Shown here: positions 1 to 11,695 of the stretch, piece by piece
Layout of the letters: each line of letters starts with the position of its first letter
Position numbering within the stretch: the stretch's first letter is position 1
NCBI GenBank assembly: GCA_037833965.1
Contig: AP031355.1
Location: 16,145,501 to 16,209,500, forward strand
Length of the DNA: 64,000 nucleotides
Origin: Marchantia polymorpha subsp. ruderalis
Lineage: Eukaryota; Streptophyta; Marchantiopsida; Marchantiales; Marchantiaceae
Reading direction: 5' to 3'
Program-made: the position numbers and the translations under genes
Notes under the pieces: generated by a model
The model's database searches: none
Seen by the model: the letters and a program-made list of their open reading frames with translations, nothing else
What the model was told of the DNA's origin: nothing

Positions 1-647
1 CGCAATGTTGAGGCTGAACCGATTGCGGATGCTGCCGCTCCGGCTTCCACAGAACGGGCTGCGCGCCTACGAGGAACGGCTGATAGCCAGAAAGCTTGAT
101 TTCTTGCTATGGGGATGGAACTACATTTGTGTGGATATGGTGCGCGAGTGGCTGAAGCCACAGGGACCACCTTCGCGCGGATTGCGTCCGCATGTCGATC
201 GGTGGACGGTCCAAGATTGGGCGCAGGCGTTGGGAAGGTGTGCCGGCATCCCAGGGCACCTCCTCTTTGATAGTGAGAGCGTCAAGGTGTCTAAGCAGGA
301 CGAGGCGCAATTTGTGGAGTTGTTCAAGCGGGAGAGGTCTACCAAGAATGGGTACAAGACCCGCGATTACAAGGATCGTTTCCGCCGAACTGTGGCTACG
401 GCGCTGCTGCAATTACTGCAGCCACACCGCGCCTGATACATCACATTGTGGCAGGTTTCTTTTGTGGAGTGCATCATCGAGGGAGCTCCAATTCACTGGG
501 CGAGCATCCTGCACAGAGTGATGCGACAGCACGCTTTTGAGGAGAAGGGGGGAACTCTAAATCACCTCTCCCCTTTCCTGATCAATTTCTATCGGCAGCG
601 AAATTGTTTGACCGCGGCGGAGCTTGCTCGTTTTCCGCCGTTGTCCG
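1..647 (+). mobile_element. Element E0, left part (subfamily A, 5' end outside window)
   Basis: This is the N-terminal part of the gag-like ORF of an element whose leader lies before the window. It shows the conserved block with LLWGWN near 110 and GTLNHLSP near 550. The copy stops at 647, where E1 is inserted; GTCCG at 643-647 is repeated at 20955-20959, where E0 resumes. E0 is the third nesting level, inside EA and EB. The copy is broken (a few breaks plus the insertion). Insertion and duplication are seen directly; family membership comes from comparison with the other copies in the window. Confidence 0.85.
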
Positions 648-2442
648 TGTGGTACCACACTTTTGGTAATTTTGAGGAAATTAAAACATTTTTGGAAAAC
701 TGTACCCTGGCAGCAATGTAAATAGCCTTCGGTGCATCAAAACAGAGTGAATTCGGAAGATCGCGGAGATTCTCGAGGGATCTCGTAGAATCTAGGAGTT
801 GGGTGCAGCAGTAAGGACGGGCACCACCCTCCCTGCGAGCTCTGCAGTTAGGATCCCTACAGCGCAAGGCGCAGAACCCGCCTTCGGAGCTGCATTCGCG
901 GCGGTAGGAAAATCCTTCATATTTAGGTCAACCCCCGGACGCCTTGACTTAGCTAGGGTCTCGTTGGAAAGAGCTCGACGCACTGATTCCAACGAGCCCA
1001 AGAACGCCAACAGCGGATAAGGACTCCGGGAGTTATGAAGGTTGTAAGATACTCAACTCTTCGCCTGCGCACAGGCGGAGAAGTTTTGTCCTATGCGCGG
1101 ACGAAGGAAGTTCGCCTGCGCACAGGCGAAATAGGGTTTGAGGTAGGCGCGAAGTTCGCCTACGCACAGGCGTCCGCCTGTGCACAGAAACTTCGGTGTG
1201 GTACCCCACTTTTGGCAATTTTGAGGAAATTAAAACATTTTTGAAAAACTGTACCCTGGCAGCATTGTAAATAGCCTTCGGTACATCAAAACAGAGTGAA
1301 TCCGGAAGATCGCGGGGATTCTCGAGGGATCTTGTAGAATCTGGGATTTGGGGTGCCGCAGTAAGGACAGGCACCACCCTCCCTGCGAGCTCCGCAGTTA
1401 GGATCTCTACGGCGCAAGGCGCAAAACCCGCCTTCGGAGGTTGCGTCCGCGGCTGTAGGGAAGCCCCCGTAATTAGGTCAACCCTTGGGCGCCTTGACCA
1501 AGTTAGGGTCCCGTTGGAAAGAGCTCGACGCGCTGATTCTAACGAGCCCAAGAACGCTTGGAACGGACGAGGACTTAGGGAGTTATCGCTACTGGAAGAA
1601 ACGGAGGCGGTCGCCTACGGCGGAAGGAGTTCGCCACCGGCGCGAATTCCGCCTACGCGGAAGGGGGATTCAAGTTTTGACCTATGCACGGACGAAGGCG
1701 TTCGCCTGTGCACAGGCGAAGTAGGGTTAGGGAAGGCGCGAAGTCCGCCTACGCACAGGCGTACGCCTGTGCACAGGCACTTCGGCGTCGGCGGGAAATC
1801 CGCCTTGGGCCCTAGAAATGCGCCTTGTGAGGTAGAAAGTGTACGGCGCCTTCCGCGCCAGCGCAGCGCCGCGTACGTCGGAAGAGCCGCCTGAGTAATC
1901 CAACAGGTACGGACCGTGCGGACGGCACGGGTGGATGCGCTCTTGGACGGACGGAGTTGCGGCGGCGGAAGCGCCGACAAAGAGACAAGGAACGGACAGA
2001 CTGGACGGAGACGGCTGACCACGGTCAACGCCTTCCGCGCCAGCGCAGCGCCGCGGACGGAATTCGCCTGCGCACAGGCGAACGCCTGTGCACAGGAGGA
2101 TGTTCAAGTTCCGCGCCGGCGGAGAATCCGCCGAGGCCCCTGCCTGCACACAGGCAGGAGTTGAATTTTTGTCCGACATGCGGACACACGCGTCAAGGCA
2201 GAAGGAGATTGGCCGAGGGGCGGTACGAACAAGTGTACCGCGCAAGGCGGAAAACTCGCCTTCGGCGCTACGCCCCCATGTCCACAGGGTGACACGCTCG
2301 CGGAGTTCAAATCCGCCAATTCGAGCGTGAGAGTTTAATCGACGACGGCGGAGCGTGAAGCCGCGCGTGAGAGCGAAGACCGTTCCAGCGTACAGCCGGC
2401 GCGGCCATCAAGTGAGACGTTCTTCACGACCAAGAGCCGACC

Positions 2443-5400
2443 ATGACCTTCGACCGGGCGGCGGAGAACGTCCCATTCTTGAATTCGCGATTCCAATCTC
2501 TTGTGCGCGCTGCGCGCATCCATCTGCTGGCTGCGGACCATTCTCGACGTCGTCACACAGGAGATTTCTTGTTGATTGAGGGAGAAGTGAGTGCGCGTGA
2601 TTTGGAATTGAGAGCGATTAGAGTTTGCCGAGAGAGAAAGAAACGCGGACAGTGCGGAAGTAGAATGAGCGGGCGAGCGAACCCCAGGAACGCAATGACG
2701 AGACCGAGCAGATTGCGGATGGTGCCACTTCGCCTGCCGCAGAACGGGCTGCGCGCTTTCGAAGAGCGCTTAATAGCAAGAAAGCTCGATTTCTTGCTAT
2801 GGGGATGGAATTACATCTGCGCGAATATGGTGCGCGAGTGGCTAGAGCCACAGGGACCACCCTCGCGCGGATTGCGTCCGCATGTTGACCGGTGGACAGT
2901 CCAAGATTGGGCGCAGGCGTTGGGAAGATGTGCTGGCATGCCAGGGCATCTCCTTTTCGACAGTGAGAGCATCAAGGTGACCAAGCAAGAAGAGGCGCAA
3001 TTTGTGGAGCTGTTCAAGACCGGGAGGTCTACCAAGAATGGGTACAGGACCCGTGATTACAAGGATCGATTTCGCCGGACTCTGTCCGCGGCGCTGATGC
3101 AATTACTGCAGCCGCACCGCGCCTGCTACATCACATTGTGGCAGGTCTCTTTTGTGGAGTGCGTCATCGAGGGAACTCCAATTCACTGGGCGAGCATCCT
3201 GCACAGGGTGATGCGGCAGCACGCGTTTGAGGAGAAGGGGGGAACTCTAAACCATCTTTCTCCTTTCCTCATCAATTTTTATCGACAGCGGAATTGTTTG
3301 ACAGCGGCGGAACTTGAACATTTTCCGCCATTGTCCATCGACCATCCCGGGAAGTATGTGCGGGAGAACGAGGTCGACACTGATGCGGAGGAGTCACCGA
3401 CTTCTACCCCATCAAGACGGAGGGACGAGGGGAGACACACCCCTGCAGCGCGAGTGCCGCGGAAGCGGCGATGGAGGGAAGAGTCTGAAGAGGAGCAGCA
3501 TCAAGAACCCTCTGCTCCCATTCGACCGCGGCCGCTGTGCGAGCCATACAGCCGGCCGAAGCAGAAGGCACGCAGACTGGTGTTACCAGCTGACAGTGCA
3601 GACACGGCGACGATTGCGACGGAGATAGGAAGTGCGTCGCCAGAAAGGCGAGAGGAAGCGCGGACGACCGCAGGAGCAGCGGGCCACGCTGCAACCTCGT
3701 CGGGAGAGAGGCCGCCTACGGGCCAAGGGCCTCCGGAGTTACCACGTGCGATGCGGACAGAGGTTCCGTTTGCGCACAGGCGAACCTCCGCGGACGGACG
3801 AGCCTCCGCGGATCGGCGAACACAAGTGGACGTGGATCTACGCTTACGCGTGGGAAGGAGCAGTCCGCCTGTGCACAGGCGCTCGCCTGTGCACAGGTCG
3901 CCTGTGCACAGGACACCTCCACACGTGCCGCCTGTGCACAGGCAAGAATCACCCCCGTTCCAACGCAGGAAGGGGAAGGAGCCGGCGGAAGAACCGCCTA
4001 CGAGACACCGGCCCTCGGGGCCAGACCCACCGGCGCACCACGCGCCGCAATTTGCGCCTTCGGCGCCAGGGCCTTCGAGCCGAGGAGATACGAGCAGAGA
4101 GCGTGCGGAGGCCGCACCATCGGCGGGAAGTCCGCCGATAGATGCGCCTTCGGCGATAGGGCCTATAGGCCAAGGAACATCGGGCGTGCGGCCCCCGGCC
4201 ATGTCGCCTTCGGCGATAGATGTCCGCGGCGCTACGCCTGCGACGGACAAGGCGCCGGCAAATGCGCCTGCGCACGGGCCGGGCACAGCCCCCACGGACC
4301 GATCGAGGGAGCAGCAGACGGAGGAGCGGAGTGACTGTCCGCGGGATGAAATCTCGATACGCGATGCGCAATCCAACCCCGCGCAGCCACCCTCCGCTCA
4401 ATCGCCTTCGGCGACGGACGACGGCGACAGTGAGAATGCGGTAGGCAATCAACCAGCGAGCGACGGGGATGCCGCTCGGATACATTCGCCTTCCGCCTTA
4501 GACATTTTGGCGACGAGCAGCGAGGCTGCAGCCGTGCCTTCGCAGGCAGCACACGTCGAGGACGTGCAGCCCCACTCGGGGCAGTCGCCGACACAATCAA
4601 TGGCGACTGAAATTCTCCACTCGGATGATGACGACGGAGGCTCCACGGAAGAAATGTCAGGAGCAGAAGACACCGAGGAGGAGGAGGAGGAAATTGTTGG
4701 AGCGCCGGCGGCGGCGCTCTCTGAGCAGGTGATTCCGTTGCTGCGGTACTTGGATCGCAAGGTCGATAAATACGCCGACCCACTCTAGCCGGGATCTTAC
4801 ATCGAGTTAGTGCGCAGGCGGACTCGCACTAAAGTCCACACCAGCAAGCTATTAGCTAGAGTGGACCAGGAGTTGAGGGACTTGAGGGAGAAGCATGAGT
4901 GCTTGTGGGGACAGTACAAGCTTAATCAGAAATTCTACAAGCACTCCGAGAAGATGAAGGATGAGAAACTGGGCGAGCTCACCAAGGAGCAGGTGAAGGT
5001 CAAGGAAGCACTCAATTCTGAGCAGGCCCAGAATCGGATTTTGTCAGAGGAGCTCGTGCGACAGACGCGGTTGTTGGAACAATGTCAGCTCGCACGGCAG
5101 GCGGATGAAGAATTAATCCGCAGTTTGCAGTCAGAGTGTGGCGAATTGAGAGCGCAACGTGCTGAAGCCGAATCGCAATTAGTGACGATTGAAGAGGATC
5201 GCAGGAAGGAGGCGGATCGCACGAAGGTGGAGACGGCGAGGCGAGTCGCCCACTGTCTCAAGGGCTACGCCCACTGGGAAGTGAAGGCGCAGGAGAAACT
5301 CACACTGCGTGAGTTTGAATTGCGCGCAGCCGGGTTGTTGTCAGGCGACAGTAGGAGTCGGCGGAAGGTAGCGAAGAAGCTCGAGGCCTTTCTGTCGAAG

Positions 5401-5580
5401 GCACAGGATACCATGTCCGCCCTCGAGGGGGAGGTGTCCGCGGCGTTGCAGCGGTTGGGACTGCGTAGTCGAGCGGAAGAGTGGCAGGGTAGGGAGTTAG
5501 TGCGCGGCAGTCGGCCGCGCAGGAGACGTAGTACAGGTTCCGCGGAGTGTAGTGTAGCGTGGTTCCGTGCAGGCGTGTAG
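2443..5580 (+). pseudogene. Gag-like ORF region of E2
   Basis: The start ATG lies in the context GACCATGACC, which is also present in E1 (7250) and EA (24742), so I take it as the family start. Regions in order: basic N-terminus; conserved globular block at about 2700-3340 (LLWGWN, RPHVDRWTVQDWAQ, GTLNHLSP); long disordered P/S/A/R-rich linker at about 3360-4600, much of it encoded by palindromes; acidic patch at about 4620-4695; conserved LLRYLDRK block near 4740; predicted coiled coil at about 4800-5230; conserved HCLKGYAHWE helix block at about 5250-5480; Arg-rich tail ending SVAWFRAGV. There is no CCHC knuckle, protease, RT or integrase. The globular block vaguely recalls 'putative plant transposon protein' domains, but I could not confirm that. 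The ORF has about one break. Confidence 0.75.
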
Positions 5581-5616
5581 CGTAGTGCAGTGTAGTGCTA
5601 GGTAGGACTTAGAAGG

Positions 5617-5645
5617 TATAAAATAGTTCCAGGCGTTTTGCCTGG
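5617..5645 (+). promoter_or_regulatory. Outward TATA box and hairpin of E2
   Basis: TATAAAATA at 5617-5625 is followed by CCAGGC-GTTTT-GCCTGG at 5629-5645. Both lie just after the ORF stop and point towards the 3' end. The same pair occurs in all six copies that have a 3' region. In four of them the stem is CAAGGC/GCCTTG, a compensated C-G to A-T change. The hairpin ends about where initiation would be expected from this TATA box. Confidence 0.75.
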
Positions 5646-7249
5646 GGTTCTTTCCCATCAGAAGTGCAGATCATGAACCCATTTCCTTTGCGTGTTTGTG
5701 TCCTTGAGTTCTGTCACCACGCACGAGGAGTTACAACTTAGCGTTCCGCATTTTGTAGCTGAAGGCCTTCGGCCGAATGTTCAGAACTAGTACATTGGTT
5801 AGAGACTTGAGTAGTTCGGATCTGCACCTGCGGGTGACTGCCGATGCTCATAGCCAGTGACTAGTTAGATACTTGAACAGTTTCGCCCCTACACCTTCGA
5901 GTGTTTCTTTCTGATTGTACTCCCTTGGGATTTTTCCCCTGAATGCCAAAGTGAAGTTTTGCTACTTCGTGTAAGCCTTGGTTGTAAATTCAGGTTACGC
6001 TGCAGCAGGTGCCTTGAGGGTAACCCCTGTAGTATTTCTGGGAATGACAAGTGCCTGAGAATTCAAACTCTTCAATAGACTGTTGTTGTGTTACTAGAAT
6101 GTTTCTCAGTGAGTCCTTCAGTGCGGACCTGTGTTCTCTGCGCGTTTTGTGAGTTGAGAGTGTTGTTCACCGCGTCTGAGTGACTTCGATCCGAAGTAGG
6201 TAGTCCAAACCGGGTTTCCTACACTAGCAGCAAGCTAGTGGAAGCGTTGTAAAAGCCGGAGTTGGAAGTCACTACCCGCAGCTTCGCAGAGTGTACTCTT
6301 GAGAGACTTTCCCCCTGAAATCTTGAAGTAGAGGTCCTAACGGATCTCTGGGTTGTGTTTCTGTAGTTTCAGGTGTGTGTGTGTGTGTGTGTTACGCTGC
6401 ACTGTGCGACCTCCGAGTGCGCTCCGAGTGGACACTTGCAGTATTTCTGGGAGTGACAGTCGCCTGAGAATTCAAACTCCTCAATAGTCTGTTAAAACGT
6501 GACACTTTGTACCCTGTGTGTTCCTCTGTCCCTGTGGGTTCGACCTTTCTACCACTATATTGCAGTTTTAGCCTTCAGTGGGTTATTACATTCGGCGTCG
6601 GCGGGAAATCCGCCTTGGGCCCTAGAAATGCGCCTTGTGAGGTAGAAATTGTACGGCGCCTTCTGCGCCAACGCAGCGCCGCGGACGAGCAAGGAGCCGC
6701 CAGAATAGTAAAATCCGTACGGACCGTACGGACGGGACGGATGGATGCGCTCTTGGACGGACGGAGTTGCGGCGGCGGAAGCGCCGACGAAGAGACAAGG
6801 AACGGACAGTCTGGACGGAGACGGTTGACCGCGGTCAACGCCTTCCGCGCCAGCGCATCGCTGCGGACGGAATTCGCCTTCGCACAGGCGAGCGCCTGTG
6901 CACAGGAGGATGAAGTTCCGCGCCGGCGGAGAATCCGCCGAGGAGTCCGCCTGCGTGCAGGCGGGAGTTGAACTTTTGTCCGACATGCGGACACACGCGC
7001 CGAGGCAGAAGAGGATTGGCTGAGGAGCGGTACGAACGAGTGTACCGCGCAAGGCGGAAAACCCGCCTTCGGCGCTGCGCACCCATGTCCGCGGTGTAGT
7101 ACGCTCGCGGAGTTCAAATTCGCCAATTCGAGCGTGAGAGTTTAATCGGCGACGGCGGAGCGTGAAGCCGCGCGTGAGAGCGGAGACCATTTCAGCGTAG
7201 AGCCGGCGCGGCCATCAATTGAGACGTCCTCCACGAGCAAGAGCCGACC

Positions 7250-7983
7250 ATGACCTTCGACCGGGCGGCGGAGAGCGTCCCATTCTTGAATTCGCGATTC
7301 CATTCTCTAGTGCGAGCTGCGCGCGTCCATCTGCTGGCTGCTAAGCATTCTTGACATCACCGCGCAGAGGATTTCTTGGTGATTGAGGGAGAAGTGAGTG
7401 CGCGTGATTTGGAATTGAGGGCGATTAGAGTTTGCCGAGGAAGAAAGGAGCTCGAGCGGAGCGGAAGTAGAATGAGCGGGCGGGCGAACTCCAAGAACGC
7501 AATGACGAGACCGGGCCGATTGCGGATGCTGCCGCTCCGTCTATCACAGAACGGGCTGTGCGCTTTCGAGGAGCGCTTGATAGCAAGAAAGCTCAATTTC
7601 TTGCTATGGGGATGGAACTACATCTGTGCGGATATGGTGCGCGAGTGGCTAGAGTCACAGGGACCACCCTCGCGCGGATTGCGTCCGCATGTTGATCGGT
7701 GGACAGTCCAAGATTGGGCGCAGGCATTGGGGAGATGTGCCGGCATGCCAGGGCACCTCCTCTTTGACAGTGAGAGCATCAAGGTGACCAAGCAGGAAGA
7801 GGCTCAATTTGTGGAGCTGTTCAAGACCGGGAGGTCTACCAAGAATGGGTACAGGACCCGCGATTACAAGGATCGATTCCGCCGGACTTTGGCCGCGGCG
7901 CTAATGCAATTACTGCAGCCACACCGCGCCTGCTACATCACATTGTGGCAGGTCTCTTTTGTGGAGTGCATCATCGAGGGAAC
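7250..7983 (+). pseudogene. Gag-like ORF region of E1, first piece
   Basis: This piece opens with the family start ATG at 7250 (MTFDR) and carries the basic N-terminus and most of the conserved WGWN block, ending in FVECIIEG at the E3 insertion site (GGAAC at 7979-7983). It is closely similar to 2443-3175 of E2. The remainder of the E1 ORF lies beyond E3 and E4. The E1 ORF is broken by those two insertions and about one other break. Confidence 0.75.
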
Positions 7984-9337
7984 TGTGGTAACACACTTTT
8001 TGTTTTTTGCAGAATTTAAACAATTTTAGAAAACTAGTACCGAAGCAGTGTTTGTAGTTAGAAAAGGGTACGTTAAATAGAGTGGATTGAGGAGATCGTC
8101 ACGAGGTCACGAAGAATCACGTAGTCGGATGTACCAGCGCCAATGTCTTCGGCGCCTTCGGCAAAAGCTCCTTTTCTGAGGTGTCTCTACTCACGCGCTT
8201 CCAGCGTTTAAGGAAGCTACGCTTCCGGCGCAGACACCTCCGGAGGAGATTTTGCTAAAGACGTCAGAAGAACGGCACGGACCTCTGAAGGCTTCCGACC
8301 ATGAGTGCGCCTTCGGCGATGCGCCGCTAGCGCGGAAAGGGAAACCTTCATAACGATCGGAATACACGGTAGTCCCGGTTGGTTGAAGTCATTAGAAAGA
8401 GCTCGGGACGCTCGTTCTAACGAGCCCAAGATCGTCGGAGATGGATAATGGACGAAGAAGTTATGAGCATCGGAAAACTCGTAGCCAGACATGCGCCGTT
8501 CGCGCTAGGGTTCACAGTCGGAAAGGACTCCCGTACGCCTTCGGCGATGCGCCTTCCGCGGAATCGCGCGCTCATGGAAGGAAAGCAACTCAGAGTCGGA
8601 AGCGCCTTTGGCGGCTGCTCACGGAAGAAAAGCGCCGGCCGGATGTACGCCTCCGACGTGGCGCTGATAGGCGGATGCGCTGGCATGATTTGCGCTGGCA
8701 TGACTTGCGCCGGCGGGATATGCGCCGTCAGCAATGGACGAGGCAGAACGGACAAAATAAGCGGTACGAATACGCGCCGGCGTAATTCGCGCCGACTGGA
8801 TGTGCGCCTCCAGCAAGGCGCCGACGGATAAGGAACACGCCAGCGGCGACACGCCTCCGGTGATGGTCGGGTTAGGAGAAGACAACATAGCCGACGTATA
8901 CACTGCGGCGAACTCGAGTCCGGAAGACGGTGGCGGCGGGAGAATTCAATATTCACGCATGCGAATGCGCGCAGTGCGGAGACGTGAATTCGAGCATGCA
9001 AGGGCGAACCGTTAGGCCGTATAGCTGGCTGCGTAAATTGTAACCAGTAAGAACGTTGGACGATCTTGAATTCGGAGAAGAAAAGACTGCTCTCCAGTCT
9101 CATTCTCTCATTCTTGATTTTGCGATTCCCAGCTTCCAAGATTACGCGCAAGGGCGGAGAGACCTGCAGAGAGAGGAGAGAGTGCGGAGACGAGTTGCGC
9201 AAAGATCTTGACAGACCTTGGAGAGAATTGCGAGTAGCAAACTTGAGCGCGAGAGAAGAGCGAGTGACAGCAGTCAGTGCTTAAGCGGCCGAAGCGCAGT
9301 GGCGATTGTGAGAGAGCGAGTAGAGTGGAGAGCGTCT

Positions 9338-11660
9338 ATGTGTGCAGGAAACGCAATGTCGAAGGTCCCCCAGCTGCGAGTGTCTCCACTCAGGGTGCCG
9401 CAGATCGGTCTACGCGCATTTCAAGATGTGCTGATGGGGCTGAAGCTCGATTTCCTCCTGTGGGGATGGAACTGGACATGTCCGGAGATGGTGCGCGAGT
9501 ATCTGCAGGAGAGAAACAAGCCCTCACGCGGATTCCGTCCACATCCAGAAAGATGGGACATTTGTGACTGGGCGCAGGTGTTGGGCAGGTGTGCCGGCGA
9601 GGAAGGGTATCTCCTCTTCGAGGCCGATAGCATGAAGGTGTCCAAGGAGGAAGAAATCTCCTACAATGAGCTTTTCAAAGTTGCCAGGCATCCCAAGAAC
9701 GGTTTCCGGACACGGGATTACAAAGATCGATTGCGGAGAAATGTCGCGACTGCATTGTTGCAGATATTGCAGCCGACCAAGACCGCTTACATGCATGGTT
9801 GGCAGGTAGGATTTGTGGAGCTAGTGTTGTCAGGAGCTCTAGTGCATTGGGCACGGCTCCTGTGGAAGGTGACGCGCCAACATGCGCAAGAAGAGAGAGG
9901 AGGAACCCTCAATCATCTTTCGCCTTACCTGATTGTGTTTTATCGGGCGATGGGATGTTTGACAAATTCAGAGCGGACACGGTTTCCGCTGCTGACACGG
10001 AGCTATCTAGGTAGATACTCACGGGAGGCCGAAGTAGACACGGATCCGGACGAGGAACCTGCCAGTCCGCCTCCGACTCCGCCCCCAGCAAGAGCAGCAG
10101 AAGAACGTCGAAGTGAGCGCATTCCGCGAAAGCGAAAGTGGGATGAGAGACCTGAGGACAGGCAGCCGGAAGTGCCAGCTGCGCCGACTCGTAGTCGGCC
10201 AACCAACGAGCCTCATAGTCGACCAAAACAGAGGGCACGCAAAATGCCAACTAGTACTGAGGAGACCGGGCGTACTCCGGTCTGGCGGAATCCCACGCAG
10301 GAGGAGATAATCGCGCAGATTCAGGGGAAGTCGACAAATACCTCTGCGCAGAAGGCACCAATGCCTTCGGAAGAAGACGGACGAACTGACAGTCGGCCGA
10401 CTACGAGTCGGGCGACTGAAGGTCGACAAACGAAAGAAAAGCCAATTGAGCGGCGCGTTGAACCGGACAGCAGGCCGGAAGCAGAAGAGAGTTTGGCTGA
10501 CGAGCCAACAACCCTCAGAGGGTCGTCTTCGGCGGAAGGCACTTCTGGAAAAACGCCGCCAGCAAGCAGGCCAAGTGGAGTGAAGACGCGCAGGGTGTAT
10601 CCGACTGCCAGTCGGACAATTGCTAGTCGGCCGACTGCGAGTCGGTCAACAGAGAGTCGGCCGGATTCGCCGACTGCGAGACGGACAGGGCCGGCAACCA
10701 GTGTGCGGACGCCTTCGGCGGACGCAACTTCAGCGAAGACACCTTCCGCGCAGATCGCGCCGGAAGGGCAGGCAGCAGAAGCGGGCGGTGCAAAGGTGAC
10801 AAAAGTCACTGCGGCGTCGACCCCTTCGGAAACCGAAGATCGAGCCGGAACAGGGGCTCAAGCAGTGAGATCCCCCACTGCCTTGGATATTTTAGCAGGT
10901 AGTGGAGCGGCAGTCGCGGCGGAAGCTGTTGCGCGCCACAGTTCCAGGGAGTCGCCAAGGGATTCGGTGGCGACTGAAATCCTCGAAACGGAGGATGAGA
11001 CGAGCTCGGAAGAGCAGGAAGCGGATTCTGTGCAGAAAACGCCAACAGGGGTGTTGTGCGAGCAGATAGTCCCACTCCTGCGATATCTGGATCGCAAGAC
11101 ATCCAAGTACTCGGGTACCGGAAAACCGCAGTCTTATGTGGAGACTGTCAAGCGCAGGACGAGGAGCAAGGTGGCCACTTGGGCCTCTAGGTGCCAAGTA
11201 TTGTAGGATAGGAACACTACCCTCCGACAACACCTGGCGGTCACACAGAAGCTATACCAAACCTTGCAGCAGCAGAGGGAGGATGCGGCGACGAAAAGCC
11301 AAGCGGATGCCGAGCTAATGCGGGCAAAGATCGAGTCGGAATTGCAGGAAGAGCGGAGACAAAACCGCATCCTAGCAGCAGAGCTTGCGCGCCAGACGCG
11401 CGCCTTAGAAGAAAGTCAAAGAATACGCAAGGAGGATGAAGAGTTGTTGCGCAACTTGCAATCCGAGTGCTCGGATTTGCGGGCGCAGCGCGCAGATGCG
11501 GAAATGCAGCTAGCCCCGACGCCTGGGGTTGCGCAGCCGGTCGGAAGATTGGCAGGGTAGAGATAGAGAGCGAGGCAGTCCGGCGCGCAGGAGGCGCAGC
11601 ACCGGATCTGCAGAGTGCAGTAGTGTAGTTTGGTTTCGTGCAAGTGTTGCGAGTAGTAGA
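9338..11660 (+). pseudogene. Gag-like ORF region of E3
   Basis: The likely start is ATG at 9338 or 9356; the second (MSKVPQLRVSP) is shared with E4. The conserved block is clearly homologous to subfamily A (LLWGWN, DWAQ, LGRCAG, GTLNHLSP) but diverged along its length. A Pro/Ser/Arg-rich linker with repeated SRPTASR-like units follows, then the LLRYLDRK motif and the start of the coiled coil. There is no zinc knuckle or pol domain. The linker repeats differ from the PVHR/PSA repeats of subfamily A, so the linker evolves much faster than the two flanking domains. Broken, about two breaks. Confidence 0.7.
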
Positions 11661-11695
11661 TATGATAGCGTAGTGTTAGTTAGGACCTTTGAGGG

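Larger units (their letters stand above)
1197..6590 (+). mobile_element. Element E2 (subfamily A), full length, 5394 bp
   Basis: This is the least disturbed subfamily A copy and the best type specimen in the window. It begins TGTGGTACCCCAC, ends GTGGGTTATTACA, and is flanked by TTCGG (1192-1196 and 6591-6595). The termini form an imperfect 13-bp inverted repeat (10 of 13 match by eye). Parts: leader 1197-2442 with many CGCCTGTGCACAGGCG-type palindromes; ORF region 2443-5580; 3' region 5581-6590 with TATA box at 5617, hairpin at 5629-5645 and a GT run near 6373-6392. No second direct terminal repeat, primer-binding site, polypurine tract or pol domain is visible. It looks nearly whole, with about one break. 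It is inserted in the leader of E1. It could be a giant solo LTR, a gag-only element or a non-autonomous Ginger/TDD-like transposon. Confidence 0.9.

Noticed and set aside
1062-1190. Regularly repeated palindromes, CRISPR-like at first sight
   Set aside because: Spacing is irregular, the intervening sequence is not unique spacer-like, the repeats occur inside an ORF as well, and the genome is eukaryotic.
648-1196. Looking for a second copy of the 3' region at the 5' end (paired LTRs in one unit)
   Set aside because: The 5' and 3' ends share only the short inverted terminus; no direct repeat was found in E1, E2, E3 or E4.
3501-4376. Long minus-strand open frame opposite the linker (and equivalents in the other copies)
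   Set aside because: Palindromic codons keep the opposite strand open as well; there is no domain, and the frame follows the linker only.
2443-5580. Calling the ORF a classical retrotransposon gag
   Set aside because: No CCHC knuckle, capsid motif or linked protease is visible; only the general layout is gag-like, so I keep the word as a description.
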